This document shows, piece after piece, positions 26,654 through 35,700 of a stretch of DNA of 64,000 nt (the stretch's first letter is position 1; the number at the start of each line of letters is the position of its first letter). The DNA is from an uncultured Bacilli bacterium (GTDB lineage Bacteria; Bacillota_I; Bacilli_A; RF39; UBA660). The notes under the pieces were generated by a model. That model saw nothing but the letters and a program-made list of their open reading frames with translations. It was not told the DNA's origin and ran no database searches. The position numbers and the translations under genes were made by a program. Where the stretch lies: NCBI GenBank assembly GCA_910577505.1, contig CAJTLN010000003.1, forward strand, positions 197,119 through 261,118, in the 5' to 3' direction.

Positions 26654-26675
26654 AGCATTAGTATTAACTAATACT
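26654..26675 (-). terminator. Intrinsic terminator of the zinc-ribbon membrane protein gene
   Basis: A 9-bp stem (26654-26662 with 26667-26675, one wobble), 4-nt loop, then a run of seven T on the minus strand. Confidence 0.75.
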
Positions 26676-26676
26676 T

Positions 26677-28047
26677 TTATTCTGTTGGTGTAGTATTATT
26701 TTCATTTTCTCCTTCAGTATTTGGTTTTTCTGCTTCATTATTTTCGGTTTCAGGAGTTGAATTTTCTGTATTTGGTGTTTCTGGGTTTTGAATTGAAGTC
26801 TGACTATTTATAATTCCACCATATATATTAAATATATCACTATATGTGTCCATAGTACTAATAGCTTTTATAGATTCGTCAGAGAATGATAATGTTCCAA
26901 GTAACTCTGTTACAGATGGCTCATATTTTGTTTTAGTATCTTCACTTTGATAAATAATGGTTGCACCAATAATAAGATTAGATCCGCCACTTATGAAATA
27001 TATTTGAACTGGTAAATCATTTATATTAGTATTTATAGCATATGCATCTTTGGCACTTATTTGAACTTCTGTTACTTCGCCATTTTCATATGATGAATTA
27101 CTTAGATATTTTTCAATTGTTTCTTTAGAAATATAACTTAAATTACTTTTGGAATGATCAAGTTTAACTACAACTGTTTCCCCTGCATTTGTTAAAATTA
27201 CATTTTTTCCATCTTCGTTAATCAACCATCCTTCTGGAAGATTAAATTTATAACCATTAGATGAAACTAAAGTTGTAGCTGCGATTTCTTTTTGAGCTTG
27301 ATTATTATTGTTATTATTTTTCATTTTAGTTTTACTGCCTTGCATAAAGTAGAAGCCACCTGCAACTAGCAATAACACTAAAAATGCTGCAATTATAATT
27401 ACATTTTTATTTGCCTTCTTTTTGGGAGCTGTCTGAACTTCTGGTTTTAATTCTGCTGTTAATGTTCTAACAGCTTGAATTGCTGCAGGATCATTCACTT
27501 CCAAGGATAATGGAATACTTGGAGCTACGTTAGCTTGAACTGGAGTTGGCTGTTCTACTTGAGGAGTTGTAACTACAGGTTGAACTGTTGGTTGAGCTAT
27601 CGGTTGGACAGTTGGTTGAACTGCAGGTTGTACTTGTTGAGCAGGTTGAATTGCTGACTGTGATTGTTGAACAGGTTGTACTGGCACTGCTTGTTCTATT
27701 ACTTGATTTACTTTTGAATCTGATGTTACTGCTACTTGCTTATTATCTTGTGATGGTTCAGCTTTTATTTGAGCTTCGGATGAAACTGGTGCTGATGTTT
27801 TTTCGATATTATTATTTGATGCAGTGTTTTGAGTTACTATTTGGCTAACACTTACTGCTTCCTCTTTTTTTGGACTTTCAACAGATGCAACTGGGGTTTT
27901 ATTCTCAGCTGGCTTTGATACTGATGTTACAGTTACAGTATTTGATTTGTTTTGAGTTTCATTATTTGCTTCTATATTTGTACCACATATTGGGCAAGAA
28001 CTTATTCCCACTTGTAGTGGATTACCGCACTTTGGACAATTATTCAT
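26677..28047 (-). CDS. Zinc-ribbon, Pro/Gln-linker, single-pass membrane protein
   Basis: A 456-aa protein with an N-terminal zinc ribbon (CPKCG at residues 4-8 and CPICG at 18-22), a long disordered linker from 25 to 195 in which Gln-Pro-Val-rich repeats (VQPAVQPTVQPIAQPTVQP-like) dominate, a membrane helix at about 214-233, and an outer domain. The outer part, starting SNGYKFNLPEGWLINEDGKN, resembles the PsbP/Mog1-type fold seen in secreted lipoproteins. The tail is a Glu/Asn/Thr/Pro-rich repeat. The layout, cytoplasmic zinc ribbon with extracellular sensor, suggests signalling, but no partner is known. Confidence 0.75.
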   Translation of the reverse strand: MNNCPKCGNPLQVGISSCPICGTNIEANNETQNKSNTVTVTSVSKPAENKTPVASVESPKKEEAVSVSQIVTQNTASNNNIEKTSAPVSSEAQIKAEPSQDNKQVAVTSDSKVNQVIEQAVPVQPVQQSQSAIQPAQQVQPAVQPTVQPIAQPTVQPVVTTPQVEQPTPVQANVAPSIPLSLEVNDPAAIQAVRTLTAELKPEVQTAPKKKANKNVIIIAAFLVLLLVAGGFYFMQGSKTKMKNNNNNNQAQKEIAATTLVSSNGYKFNLPEGWLINEDGKNVILTNAGETVVVKLDHSKSNLSYISKETIEKYLSNSSYENGEVTEVQISAKDAYAINTNINDLPVQIYFISGGSNLIIGATIIYQSEDTKTKYEPSVTELLGTLSFSDESIKAISTMDTYSDIFNIYGGIINSQTSIQNPETPNTENSTPETENNEAEKPNTEGENENNTTPTE

Positions 28048-28099
28048 GATGAATCCCTCCTATTGTTATAATTTTATTATAATATAATAGAATAAAAAA

Positions 28100-28127
28100 A
28101 GCTATAGTAATTTAAATGACTATAGCT
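28100..28127 (-). terminator. Intrinsic terminator of spoIVA
   Basis: A 9-bp stem (AGCTATAGT with ACTATAGCT), 10-nt loop and a run of seven T on the minus strand, overlapping the spoIVA stop codon. Confidence 0.78.
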
Positions 28128-29590
28128 ATTAAATTATTAGATCCTTTATTAACAATTTTAGTTACTGTTTGAGATAATTTGTATCTTGTTGATTCTGGAA
28201 CAACAGATAGTTTAGCTTGAATTCCCTCTTTTACAATAACGTCTAAACTTCGGCCAAATATCTCACTTCTCCAGATGTTTTCTGGATTAGTTTCATAGTC
28301 TTTCATCAAATAATTAATAAGTTCTTTACTTTGTAATTCACTACCGATAATTGGTTCAAATACACTTACAACATCAGCTTTAATAATATGATATGATGCT
28401 GCTGTAGCTTTTAATTTAACTCCAAATCGACTGCCTTGTTTAACAATTGAAGGAGTATCTAGTTGCATATCCTTTAAAGTTGGATAAACAATTCCATATC
28501 CTGTTTGCTTAGCTGTTTTTAAAGCTGTTTTAATAATTTCAGTTTCTTCTTTTGATTCTTTATATGAGGTAAATATTTTTAACATACCAGCTTTAGTATT
28601 AACAGTATCTCCCATCATTTCATTTAAAACTTCATTATATAAAGAATCGTCACTATCTAGATTAATATTTACAATTCCTGTTGAAGTATCAACATTACTT
28701 ATGTAAGCTTTGCTGATATATTTACTATCTTTAAAATAATTTAGAATATCATCGACATCTTTTAATTTATTAACACTTAATGTACTTGTCTTAATTTTTG
28801 TTAAGTATTCTTCTTTAACAGCATGTGTATTAGGTAAAATATGAACCCATTCTGGTAATTTAATATCAATGCTTAGTATTGGAAATTCATATAAAGCTGA
28901 TTTTAAAATATCATAAATTTCATACTCAGTCATTGTTTCTACACTAATAGGTAAAATTGGAACATTATGCTCTTCTTTTAAAGATTCAGCTAGTTTTCTA
29001 GTCGATTCTGATTCTGGATGAGATGTGTTTAAGACAACAATAAAAGGCTTATTAATGCTTTTCAATTCTGCGATTACTTTTTTTTCTGCTTCTATATAAC
29101 TTTCCCTATTTATTTCACCAAATGATCCATCTGATGTTACAACTATACCAATCGTTGCATGATCTTTGATAACTTTTTCTGTACCAATTTCTGCTGCTGT
29201 TTCAAAATTAACTGGTTCTTTAAACCATGGTGTTAAAACCATTCTTGGATTACCATTTTCATCTTCATATCCATTAGCCCCTGGAATTATGTATCCCACA
29301 CAATCAATTAGTTTAATATTAGTAGTAAACTCTTCTACTTGAATTGTTGCACCATTACTTGGAACAAACTTAGGCTCAGTTGTCATTATAGTTTTTCCTT
29401 GTGCGCTTTGTGGTATCTCATCTAGACAATGCTTTTTTTCATATTCATCTGTTATATGAGGTACAACAAGATTTTCAATAAATCTTTTAATAAATGTTGA
29501 TTTACCTGTTCTTACTGCTCCTACTACACCTAAATAGATTTCACCATTACCCCTTTTAGAAATAGATTCTATAATTTTGTTATCTTTCAA
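28112..29590 (-). CDS. spoIVA: Stage IV sporulation protein A
   Basis: The ATPase that polymerises on the outer forespore membrane and forms the basement layer of the spore coat. At 492 aa it matches B. subtilis SpoIVA. The P-loop GAVRTGKST lies at residues 24-32, the TRAFAC-type block IPQSAQGKTIMTTEPKFVP follows, and IKLIDCVGYIIPGANGYEDENG plus PWFKEPVNFETAAEIGTEKVI are hallmark SpoIVA segments. The C-terminal end GSNNLIAIVI resembles the region that binds SpoVM in Bacillus. Its presence is strong evidence that the organism forms endospores or did so recently. It is a single gene. Confidence 0.96.
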   Translation of the reverse strand: MKDNKIIESISKRGNGEIYLGVVGAVRTGKSTFIKRFIENLVVPHITDEYEKKHCLDEIPQSAQGKTIMTTEPKFVPSNGATIQVEEFTTNIKLIDCVGYIIPGANGYEDENGNPRMVLTPWFKEPVNFETAAEIGTEKVIKDHATIGIVVTSDGSFGEINRESYIEAEKKVIAELKSINKPFIVVLNTSHPESESTRKLAESLKEEHNVPILPISVETMTEYEIYDILKSALYEFPILSIDIKLPEWVHILPNTHAVKEEYLTKIKTSTLSVNKLKDVDDILNYFKDSKYISKAYISNVDTSTGIVNINLDSDDSLYNEVLNEMMGDTVNTKAGMLKIFTSYKESKEETEIIKTALKTAKQTGYGIVYPTLKDMQLDTPSIVKQGSRFGVKLKATAASYHIIKADVVSVFEPIIGSELQSKELINYLMKDYETNPENIWRSEIFGRSLDVIVKEGIQAKLSVVPESTRYKLSQTVTKIVNKGSNNLIAIVI

Positions 29591-29660
29591 TATAACACCC
29601 CTATCATTTCTAATTAAGTTTATGAAATGATAAAAAAATTAGAACAATAATTAAAAAAAA

Positions 29661-29682
29661 GATTAGTTTATTTAAACTAACC
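29661..29682 (-). terminator. Intrinsic terminator of the Tim44-like zinc-ribbon protein gene
   Basis: A 9-bp stem (29661-29669 with 29674-29682, one wobble), 4-nt loop and T-run on the minus strand. Confidence 0.7.
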
Positions 29683-30393
29683 TTCAAAAATATCATCAAC
29701 TTTCCAAATTTTAGAAACTGTTATGACAATACCTGTTCCGCAATAAGGACAAGATTTGACGCCTAACTCTTTTATTGGAGCACCACAATTTTTACAATTT
29801 AAACTAACACCATATTCATCTGATACTTTTGTTTCGTCATAGACATAAATTAAATTAGTATTATAACGAGATTGAATTTTCTTTTCTCCTTTTTTAGCTT
29901 TTTTAATATATTCGAGAGATGACTGAAAAGTTATTATACAAGCACCATTATTGTTTTTATATGAATTTATAACTGTACGATGAATTTTCATATTCATTAT
30001 TTTATCGTCATTTTTAGATATTGCTTCTATTTCTTTATTAATCTTAGCATTCAATTTATTACTTATTTTTGTTGTCGATGTAACGTGTTTTTTTTCTAGG
30101 CAACTAAAATAATTTATTAAAGATGTTTCAGCTAAAGATTTAATCTCATTAATATCAAGTTCAGGAAAATCTTTTTTTATTTTAGGAATTAAAACAGAAT
30201 CCATACTTGATACTGATTTAGGAGTTTCAGATAATTCCAATTCTTGTTTTTTAAATCCTTCTATAATATTAGAAGTTCCAAAAACATCATTAGACAATTT
30301 TGATAATTTATTTTTAACATATATAATTATTCCTACTATAGAAGCAATAATTATTATAACTAGAATTAAAATAATAATTGTTGTTATTCTCAT
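29677..30393 (-). CDS. Membrane-anchored Tim44-like domain protein with C-terminal zinc ribbon
   Basis: About 238 aa: an N-terminal membrane helix (residues 3-26), then a domain whose sequence (IKKDFPELDINEIKSLAETSLINYFSCL ... IHRTVINSYKNNNGACIITFQSSLEYIK) follows the Tim44-like/NTF2-like pattern, then a zinc ribbon with CKNCG and CPYCG near residues 204-224. Proteins of this layout are common and uncharacterised in Firmicutes. Start ATG 30391-30393 has GGTGAG four bases upstream; an ATG at 30403-30405 is the alternative. Divergently transcribed from the sortase gene, with TATAAT-like boxes for both directions between them. Confidence 0.75.
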   Translation of the reverse strand: MRITTIIILILVIIIIASIVGIIIYVKNKLSKLSNDVFGTSNIIEGFKKQELELSETPKSVSSMDSVLIPKIKKDFPELDINEIKSLAETSLINYFSCLEKKHVTSTTKISNKLNAKINKEIEAISKNDDKIMNMKIHRTVINSYKNNNGACIITFQSSLEYIKKAKKGEKKIQSRYNTNLIYVYDETKVSDEYGVSLNCKNCGAPIKELGVKSCPYCGTGIVITVSKIWKVDDIFEG

Positions 30394-30405
30394 TTTACTC
30401 ACCAT

Positions 30406-30516
30406 ATTAATTATAACACATAGGTAGAAAGAAATATATTCTATAATTAATTAGTTTTTTTATTAAAATTAATTTAATGTGTTATAATAAATTTATAATA
30501 TAAGGAGGTGTTTAGT
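30406..30516. promoter_or_regulatory. Divergent promoter region between the Tim44-like and sortase genes
   Basis: A 110-bp AT-rich gap with a TATAAT at 30483-30488 facing the sortase gene and an extended TGTTATAAT on the minus strand at 30411-30419 facing the other gene. Clear -35 boxes are not visible. AAGGAGG lies just before the sortase start. Confidence 0.45.
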
Positions 30517-32046
30517 ATGGAAAAAAATACAAATCAAAATAAGAATGATACTGAAGTACATATTAAACAAATTAATCCTCGTACTGAACTTAGTGAATTA
30601 GAAAAAACTGCTATTTTACAATTTAAAATTGATCAACAAGAAGAACTAAGTAAAACTAAACAATTTAAATTACTTAATTCTAAAAATAGAAATAGTAAAG
30701 ATATTGAGTTACCTAGAAAAAAAGTTAGTTTAGGCGAAACTATTAAATTAAAAATTAGTGATTTAAGAAATGCTTTAGAAGAAAATAACATTGAATTGCC
30801 TTCTTTAAAAAAGAAAAAGTCTCTTTACGATACTGTTATAATAAAATTAGATGATATTATAAATAATAAAAAAAGTTTAAAAATGAATAGTACGAAAAGA
30901 GTAACAAATATTGAGACTCCTAAAAAATATCCTAAAAAGAAATTTCATTTTTTTAATAAAGATATTACAAAATTAAAACATATTAAGTTAAATGTAGATA
31001 GTGAAGAATTTGGTAATCAATTATACAATTTAAATAAATTAGCATTGATAAATTTAAGTAAACAACAAAATAAAAACATAAATGTAAGAAAAGATAAAAA
31101 AATTCCTAGAATTAAGGATATTGAAAAAATACATGTCAGTAGAACTAATTACTTAAAATATCAAAAAAATTTAAATAAATTTGCTATTAATAAATTATAT
31201 TATAAATATGCTCCTAAGGAGACAAAAAGATATAAATTATATAAATTTAGTGTATTGCTTTCTAGTTTTATCTTTTGCATTACAAGCGTAATTATTATTA
31301 ATTGGCTTATTCAAGGAGCTTCTATTAGTCATCTAAGTCATTCTTTAGTTCTAGATACCCCTATTAACGAAGTTACTGATGGAGAATTATATAATATAGA
31401 AGCACCCGATCCTGAGATCCATGAAGAATATAGTAATAAAGAATCAATGTATTGGAGATATTTAAATACTCCTCTATCAAATGTGGACTTTACAGAATTA
31501 TTAAAACAAAACAATGAAACTATAGGTTGGATGATTGTTAAGAATACTAATGTAAATTATCCAGTTGTTCAAACAACAAATAATGATTATTACTTAAAAC
31601 ATGCATTTGATAAATCATCTAATAGTGCTGGCTGGGTTTATGCTGATTTTAGAAATGACTTTAATAACTTAAGTAAAAATACAGTTATATATGCACATGG
31701 AAGAAAAGATAAAGTTATGTTTGGGTCATTAACTAATACTTTAGATTCCAAATGGTATCAAAATAAAGATAATCAGATTATTCAGTTTTCAACATTAAAA
31801 TTTAATACTATGTGGCAAATTATTTCAATTTATAAAATTCAAGCTGAGTCTTATTATATAACTACTGATTTTAGTAGTGATGAATCTTATGAAAATTTTA
31901 TAAAAACTATGAAAGATAGAAGTATTTATGACTTTGGTATAGATGTAACTAAGGATGATAAACTACTTACTTTGTCAACATGTTATAATGATAATGGTAT
32001 TAGATTAGTAGTACAAGCTAAGTTAGTTAAAATTCAAGAAAGATAA
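30517..32046 (+). CDS. Class B sortase with an exceptionally long basic cytoplasmic N-terminus
   Basis: A cysteine transpeptidase that attaches surface proteins to the cell wall. The catalytic triad is His394 in IYAHGRK, Cys489 in TLSTCYND and Arg496 in GIRLVV, and the block WMIVKNTNVNYPVVQTTNNDYYLKHAF is typical of class B. The membrane helix is at residues 243-266, so about 242 residues, rich in Lys and Asn, lie in the cytoplasm; ordinary SrtB enzymes have fewer than 30 there. Start is ATG 30517 with AAGGAGGTG seven bases upstream. No obvious sorting-signal protein (NPxTN or LPxTG) is encoded in this window. Followed by a strong terminator. Confidence 0.9.
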   Translation: MEKNTNQNKNDTEVHIKQINPRTELSELEKTAILQFKIDQQEELSKTKQFKLLNSKNRNSKDIELPRKKVSLGETIKLKISDLRNALEENNIELPSLKKKKSLYDTVIIKLDDIINNKKSLKMNSTKRVTNIETPKKYPKKKFHFFNKDITKLKHIKLNVDSEEFGNQLYNLNKLALINLSKQQNKNINVRKDKKIPRIKDIEKIHVSRTNYLKYQKNLNKFAINKLYYKYAPKETKRYKLYKFSVLLSSFIFCITSVIIINWLIQGASISHLSHSLVLDTPINEVTDGELYNIEAPDPEIHEEYSNKESMYWRYLNTPLSNVDFTELLKQNNETIGWMIVKNTNVNYPVVQTTNNDYYLKHAFDKSSNSAGWVYADFRNDFNNLSKNTVIYAHGRKDKVMFGSLTNTLDSKWYQNKDNQIIQFSTLKFNTMWQIISIYKIQAESYYITTDFSSDESYENFIKTMKDRSIYDFGIDVTKDDKLLTLSTCYNDNGIRLVVQAKLVKIQER

Positions 32047-32071
32047 AAAGGAAGATTAAATTCTTCCTTTT
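32046..32071 (+). terminator. Intrinsic terminator of the sortase gene
   Basis: A 10-bp perfect stem (AAAAGGAAGA with TCTTCCTTTT) with a 6-nt loop, starting at the stop codon. Confidence 0.8.
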
Positions 32072-32171
32072 ATTGTGTTTCCATTTAAAGACTATCAAAT
32101 AAAATATGCTATTTATTCCCTCGGTAATCTCTTGTACTCTTTTTCAGTTTAGATATGTTTTCTGAGTATCA

Positions 32172-33770
32172 TTATGATAAACCTACTATTTCGTCGTTTT
32201 CTATATATATTCTTTCATAATTTGGAGATTTAGGTAAACCTGGCATTGTTATAATACTACCTAAATAAATTGTTATGAAACCAGCGCCATTATAAAGTTT
32301 AATAATTTTTACTGTTACTTCATAATTTTCTGGATTACCAAGTTTATCTTTGTCATCAGATATAGAATATTGAGTTTTAGCTATACATATTGGTAATTTA
32401 TCTAAATTATTTTCTTCTAATGATTTTATATTATTTAAAGCTTCTTCAGTATAGTTTACTTTACTGGCTTTATAAACATTCTTAATTATTGTATCTACTT
32501 TTTCTTGAATAGATGAGTTAACATCATATAATGGTTGATATTCTTCTTTGTTATCAATAGAAAGTATTTCTTTAGCTAGTTCTATTGCTCCTTCTCCACC
32601 GTCTTTGTATGCAGTAGATATAGCGAATCTAGCATTTTGATTCTTACAATAGTTTCTTACAAATTCGATATCACTATCAGTATCATTTTCAAATTTATTT
32701 AGACAAACGACAATGTTTTTAGTTACATGTTTTAAGATATCAATATGAGCTTTTAGGTTTTCTATTCCAATACTTAAATTATCATGTCCATTATATTTTA
32801 AAGCTTTTATAGTAGTAACTAAAACTGTTGCATGTGGCATTAAGTTATTTGCGCGACATTTAATATCGAAGAATTTTAAAGCTCCTAAATCTGAACCAAA
32901 TCCTGCTTCAGTAATACAATAATCACTTAATTTTAAAGATGTGGTTGTTGCAATAACACTTGAACAACCATGTGCAATATTAGCAAATGGTCCACCATGA
33001 ATAATAACTGGATTATGTTCAAGAGTTTGAACTAAGTTAGGTTTTATAGCATCTTTAAGTAATACTAATAGAGACCCTGTTATATTCAAAGATGAAACAA
33101 AGATTGGTTTACTATCTTTAGTATAAGCTAGTAATATATTATCAAGTTTATTTTTTAAATCATCAATATCTTTAGCAAGACATAAGATTGCCATTATTTC
33201 ACTAGCTGCTGTTATATCAAATTTTTCTTTTCTTTCATAATTTTTACTATGAATAGTAATATCTTTTAAGGCACGATCATTAACATCTAAACATCTATTA
33301 AATAATATTCTAGATTCATCAATATTTAATGAATTTCCTTGGAAGATATGATTATCTATAGCTGCGCAAATTAAATTATTAGCAGCTGTTATAGCATGAA
33401 AATCACCAGTAAAGTTAAGATTAATATCCTCCATTGGAATAACTTGTGAATGTCCACCACCAGTTGCTCCACCTTTAATACCAAAGACTGGTCCTAAAGA
33501 AGGCTCTCTAAGAGAGGCGGATGCTTTTAATCCAAGCTTACACATGGCATCTAAAAGACCAATAGATACAGTTGTTTTTCCCTCACCAAATGGTGTTGGA
33601 GATGTTGCCGTTACTAGTATTAACTTACCATAATCACCACTGATATCCTTATAATTTATCTTGGCTTTGTAGTTACCATATAATTCTAAGTTATCTTTGA
33701 TTCCTGCATATTCAGCTATATCTGTTATTTTATTTAATTCTACACTATGTGCTATTTCAATATCTGTCAT
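32172..33770 (-). CDS. fhs: Formate-tetrahydrofolate ligase
   Basis: Joins formate to tetrahydrofolate with ATP to give 10-formyl-THF for purine synthesis and Met-tRNA formylation (fmt is in this window). The ATP-binding loop TPFGEGKTTVSIGL begins near residue 59, followed by SLREPSLGPVFGIKGGATGGGHSQV and FTGDFHAITAANNL, all near-invariant in the family. It is 532 aa against a usual 555 or so. Start is ATG 33768-33770 with AGGTG six bases upstream. It follows spoVIF after a short gap and may be read through from it. Confidence 0.95.
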   Translation of the reverse strand: MTDIEIAHSVELNKITDIAEYAGIKDNLELYGNYKAKINYKDISGDYGKLILVTATSPTPFGEGKTTVSIGLLDAMCKLGLKASASLREPSLGPVFGIKGGATGGGHSQVIPMEDINLNFTGDFHAITAANNLICAAIDNHIFQGNSLNIDESRILFNRCLDVNDRALKDITIHSKNYERKEKFDITAASEIMAILCLAKDIDDLKNKLDNILLAYTKDSKPIFVSSLNITGSLLVLLKDAIKPNLVQTLEHNPVIIHGGPFANIAHGCSSVIATTTSLKLSDYCITEAGFGSDLGALKFFDIKCRANNLMPHATVLVTTIKALKYNGHDNLSIGIENLKAHIDILKHVTKNIVVCLNKFENDTDSDIEFVRNYCKNQNARFAISTAYKDGGEGAIELAKEILSIDNKEEYQPLYDVNSSIQEKVDTIIKNVYKASKVNYTEEALNNIKSLEENNLDKLPICIAKTQYSISDDKDKLGNPENYEVTVKIIKLYNGAGFITIYLGSIITMPGLPKSPNYERIYIENDEIVGLS

Positions 33771-33799
33771 TTTAATCACCTGAGATTAGTATATAATAT

Positions 33800-34042
33800 T
33801 TAAAACATTTTATCTACACTTTTGGGTACTTTACCTTTTAAGATAGTATCTATTATTTTATCTTCTTTTTCTTTTGATACTTCTTTACCTGTTAAAGAAG
33901 ATAACGTACTTATCACTTCACGTAAAGATTTTTCATCTTGTAAATTACCTTGTTGTAATTTAGAAGCTAAAGAAAGAATAGTATCTTTATTAACTTTAGT
34001 TTTCTTTTCTACTTTTGAAAAGAACTTATCATCAAAATTCAT
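33800..34042 (-). CDS. spoVIF: Stage VI sporulation protein F family
   Basis: An 80-aa protein matching the SpoVIF family (about 87 aa in B. subtilis), which is needed for assembly of some GerE-dependent spore coat proteins. The conserved pattern FFxxVEKKTxVxKxxILxLAxxLQxxxLxDEKxLRxxIxxLxxLxGKxVSKEKEDxIxxxIxxxKVPKSxDKM is almost fully visible. There is no membrane helix or signal. With spoIVA it supports a spore-forming host. The start ATG has an AGGTG-type site. Confidence 0.85.
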   Translation of the reverse strand: MNFDDKFFSKVEKKTKVNKDTILSLASKLQQGNLQDEKSLREVISTLSSLTGKEVSKEKEDKIIDTILKGKVPKSVDKMF

Positions 34043-34131
34043 ATAATCACCTATTATATTGTATGTTAGATATAAAATATGTTATCTGAATAATAATCTT
34101 AAATTAGGAAATAATATTAATGGTGATAGAA

Positions 34132-34296
34132 ATGGAAAGTAATTTTAATCAAAAGATTGAATGCTGTGTTAAAGATTGTATTCATTGTATAGATGGATGT
34201 AATTGTAACTTAGAAAGTATTCAAGTATCTAAAGATATAAGAAATGAAAATACGATGTATAATACTTTGTGTCAAAGTTATGAAGAAGAAAGATAA
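34132..34296 (+). CDS. Small cysteine-rich protein of the DUF1540 type
   Basis: A 54-aa frame with seven cysteines: IECCVKDCIHCIDGCNCNLESIQVSK followed by NTLCQSY near the end. The arrangement Cys-x3-Cys-x6-Cys, then strands and a last Cys before an aromatic residue, resembles DUF1540, whose members are small Clostridial/Bacilli metal-binding-like proteins often expressed in sporulating cells. Start is ATG 34132-34134 with GGTGAT four bases before it; ATG 34120 is an in-frame alternative that adds four residues. It ends in a strong terminator, which supports a real gene. Confidence 0.72.
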   Translation: MESNFNQKIECCVKDCIHCIDGCNCNLESIQVSKDIRNENTMYNTLCQSYEEER

Positions 34297-34305
34297 TTTC
34301 TTCTT
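34283..34305 (+). terminator. Intrinsic terminator of the DUF1540-like gene
   Basis: A 9-bp stem (AAGAAGAAA with TTTCTTCTT), 5-nt loop and T-run, overlapping the stop codon. Confidence 0.8.
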
Positions 34306-34336
34306 TTTTTAATATATTTTTATTAGGGATGATTTA

Positions 34337-35680
34337 ATGAATAAATTTAAAAAAAATATAATAGGATTATTTTTAATATTAGGGATTAGTTTAAGCGCTG
34401 TTTTATTAATTATTATGCGAGATAAAGAATTTAGTTTTAATGATATAAGTGAAAGATTAAATAAAGATAATTATATTATGCAAATAAACTATCCTATTTT
34501 TAATGGTCAAAATAAAATAAATAGAGAAATAAAAAAATATATAGATAATGAAAAAAGTAATTTTCTTAAGATAATTAAAGAAACTTCTATTAAAGATAAT
34601 CAACTTAATATTGGATATAGTTATACTGAAAAAGATAATATATATTCTTTTCATATTAGAACATACTCTATTACGGGAAATAATAATGCATATTATAGAA
34701 GTGATAAAATATATTATTTTGATGCCAAAAATAATGATATTATTCAAATAAATGAATTAGTTATAGATGACCAAATATACGAAGTTTTTAAAAAATTAGC
34801 ACTGGATTATTTAAACAATAATAATGTCTTATATGATAAAAAATGTCTTAATATGGATAAAGATAATTATAAATTGGTTATGTTTTCTAATAATTATATT
34901 CAACTAATTTTAGATTCTAAAATAATTGATGATAGTAATAGAGAGTTAATAATAAATATTAATTATAATGATGTTATTAGTTATTTAAATAAAAAATATT
35001 TTTATAGTTTTGAAAAAGAAAAAGATGAATTTGTAAAGAATGAAATCCCCCAAATAAGAGATAAAAAATTATTTAATGGAAAAAAATTAGTAGCTTTAAC
35101 TTTTGATGATGGGCCCAGTTATGATAAAACAAAAAGATTAATTGATGAATTAGATAAAAGAAATGCTCGTGTATCATTCTTTATGTTAGGAGAACATGCT
35201 ATTAAACAGCCTGAATTAGTTAAAGAAATTTATGTTAGAGGTCATACTATTGGTTCTCATACTTATGATCATAAACAATTAACTAAGTTAAAAACAGAAG
35301 AAATTATGTATGAAGTTAATTATACTAATGAAATATTAAAAGATATTACAGGAGAAGATGTTAAGTATTTAAGACCACCTTACGGAAGTTATAATAAAGA
35401 AATACTAGAATCTATAAATATGAGTTTCATTTTATGGAGTGTCGATGTGGAAGACTGGAAAATAAAGGATGAAAAGAAAATATCGAATTATATTATAGAA
35501 AATGTAAAAGACGGGGATATAGTATTAGTTCACGATATACATAATGAAACAATTGAAGGAGTAATAAAGGCTATTGATGAGTTACAAAAAAAAGATTTTG
35601 CTTTCGTTTCAATCGATGAATTAGTTTCCTATAAGAAAATTATTTTAGAAAAAAATGCGGTGTATAGATTTTTAAAATAA
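34337..35680 (+). CDS. PdaC-like polysaccharide deacetylase, membrane-anchored
   Basis: A 447-aa NodB-fold deacetylase that removes acetyl groups from peptidoglycan or another surface glycan. A membrane helix lies at about residues 8-27. Residues 40-230 look like the DUF4163/DUF3298 pair found in PdaC. The NodB domain follows with all five motifs: TFDDGP (Asp257, Asp258), SHTYDH (His308, His312), RPPYG (346-350), DVEDW and LVHDIH. Its NodB part is a clear paralogue of the island gene at 58.6 kb. It converges with priA. Confidence 0.9.
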   Translation: MNKFKKNIIGLFLILGISLSAVLLIIMRDKEFSFNDISERLNKDNYIMQINYPIFNGQNKINREIKKYIDNEKSNFLKIIKETSIKDNQLNIGYSYTEKDNIYSFHIRTYSITGNNNAYYRSDKIYYFDAKNNDIIQINELVIDDQIYEVFKKLALDYLNNNNVLYDKKCLNMDKDNYKLVMFSNNYIQLILDSKIIDDSNRELIININYNDVISYLNKKYFYSFEKEKDEFVKNEIPQIRDKKLFNGKKLVALTFDDGPSYDKTKRLIDELDKRNARVSFFMLGEHAIKQPELVKEIYVRGHTIGSHTYDHKQLTKLKTEEIMYEVNYTNEILKDITGEDVKYLRPPYGSYNKEILESINMSFILWSVDVEDWKIKDEKKISNYIIENVKDGDIVLVHDIHNETIEGVIKAIDELQKKDFAFVSIDELVSYKKIILEKNAVYRFLK

Positions 35681-35681
35681 A

Positions 35682-35700
35682 AAGACTCTTTTAGAGTCTT
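35682..35700 (-). terminator. Intrinsic terminator of priA
   Basis: An 8-bp perfect stem (AAGACTCT with AGAGTCTT), 3-nt loop; on the minus strand it is followed by TTTTTATTTT. It may also help stop the converging deacetylase transcript. Confidence 0.75.

Noticed and set aside
32072..32171. Possible riboswitch or small RNA between the sortase and fhs genes
   Set aside because: This gap lies at the 3' ends of both converging genes, and no conserved fold is visible.
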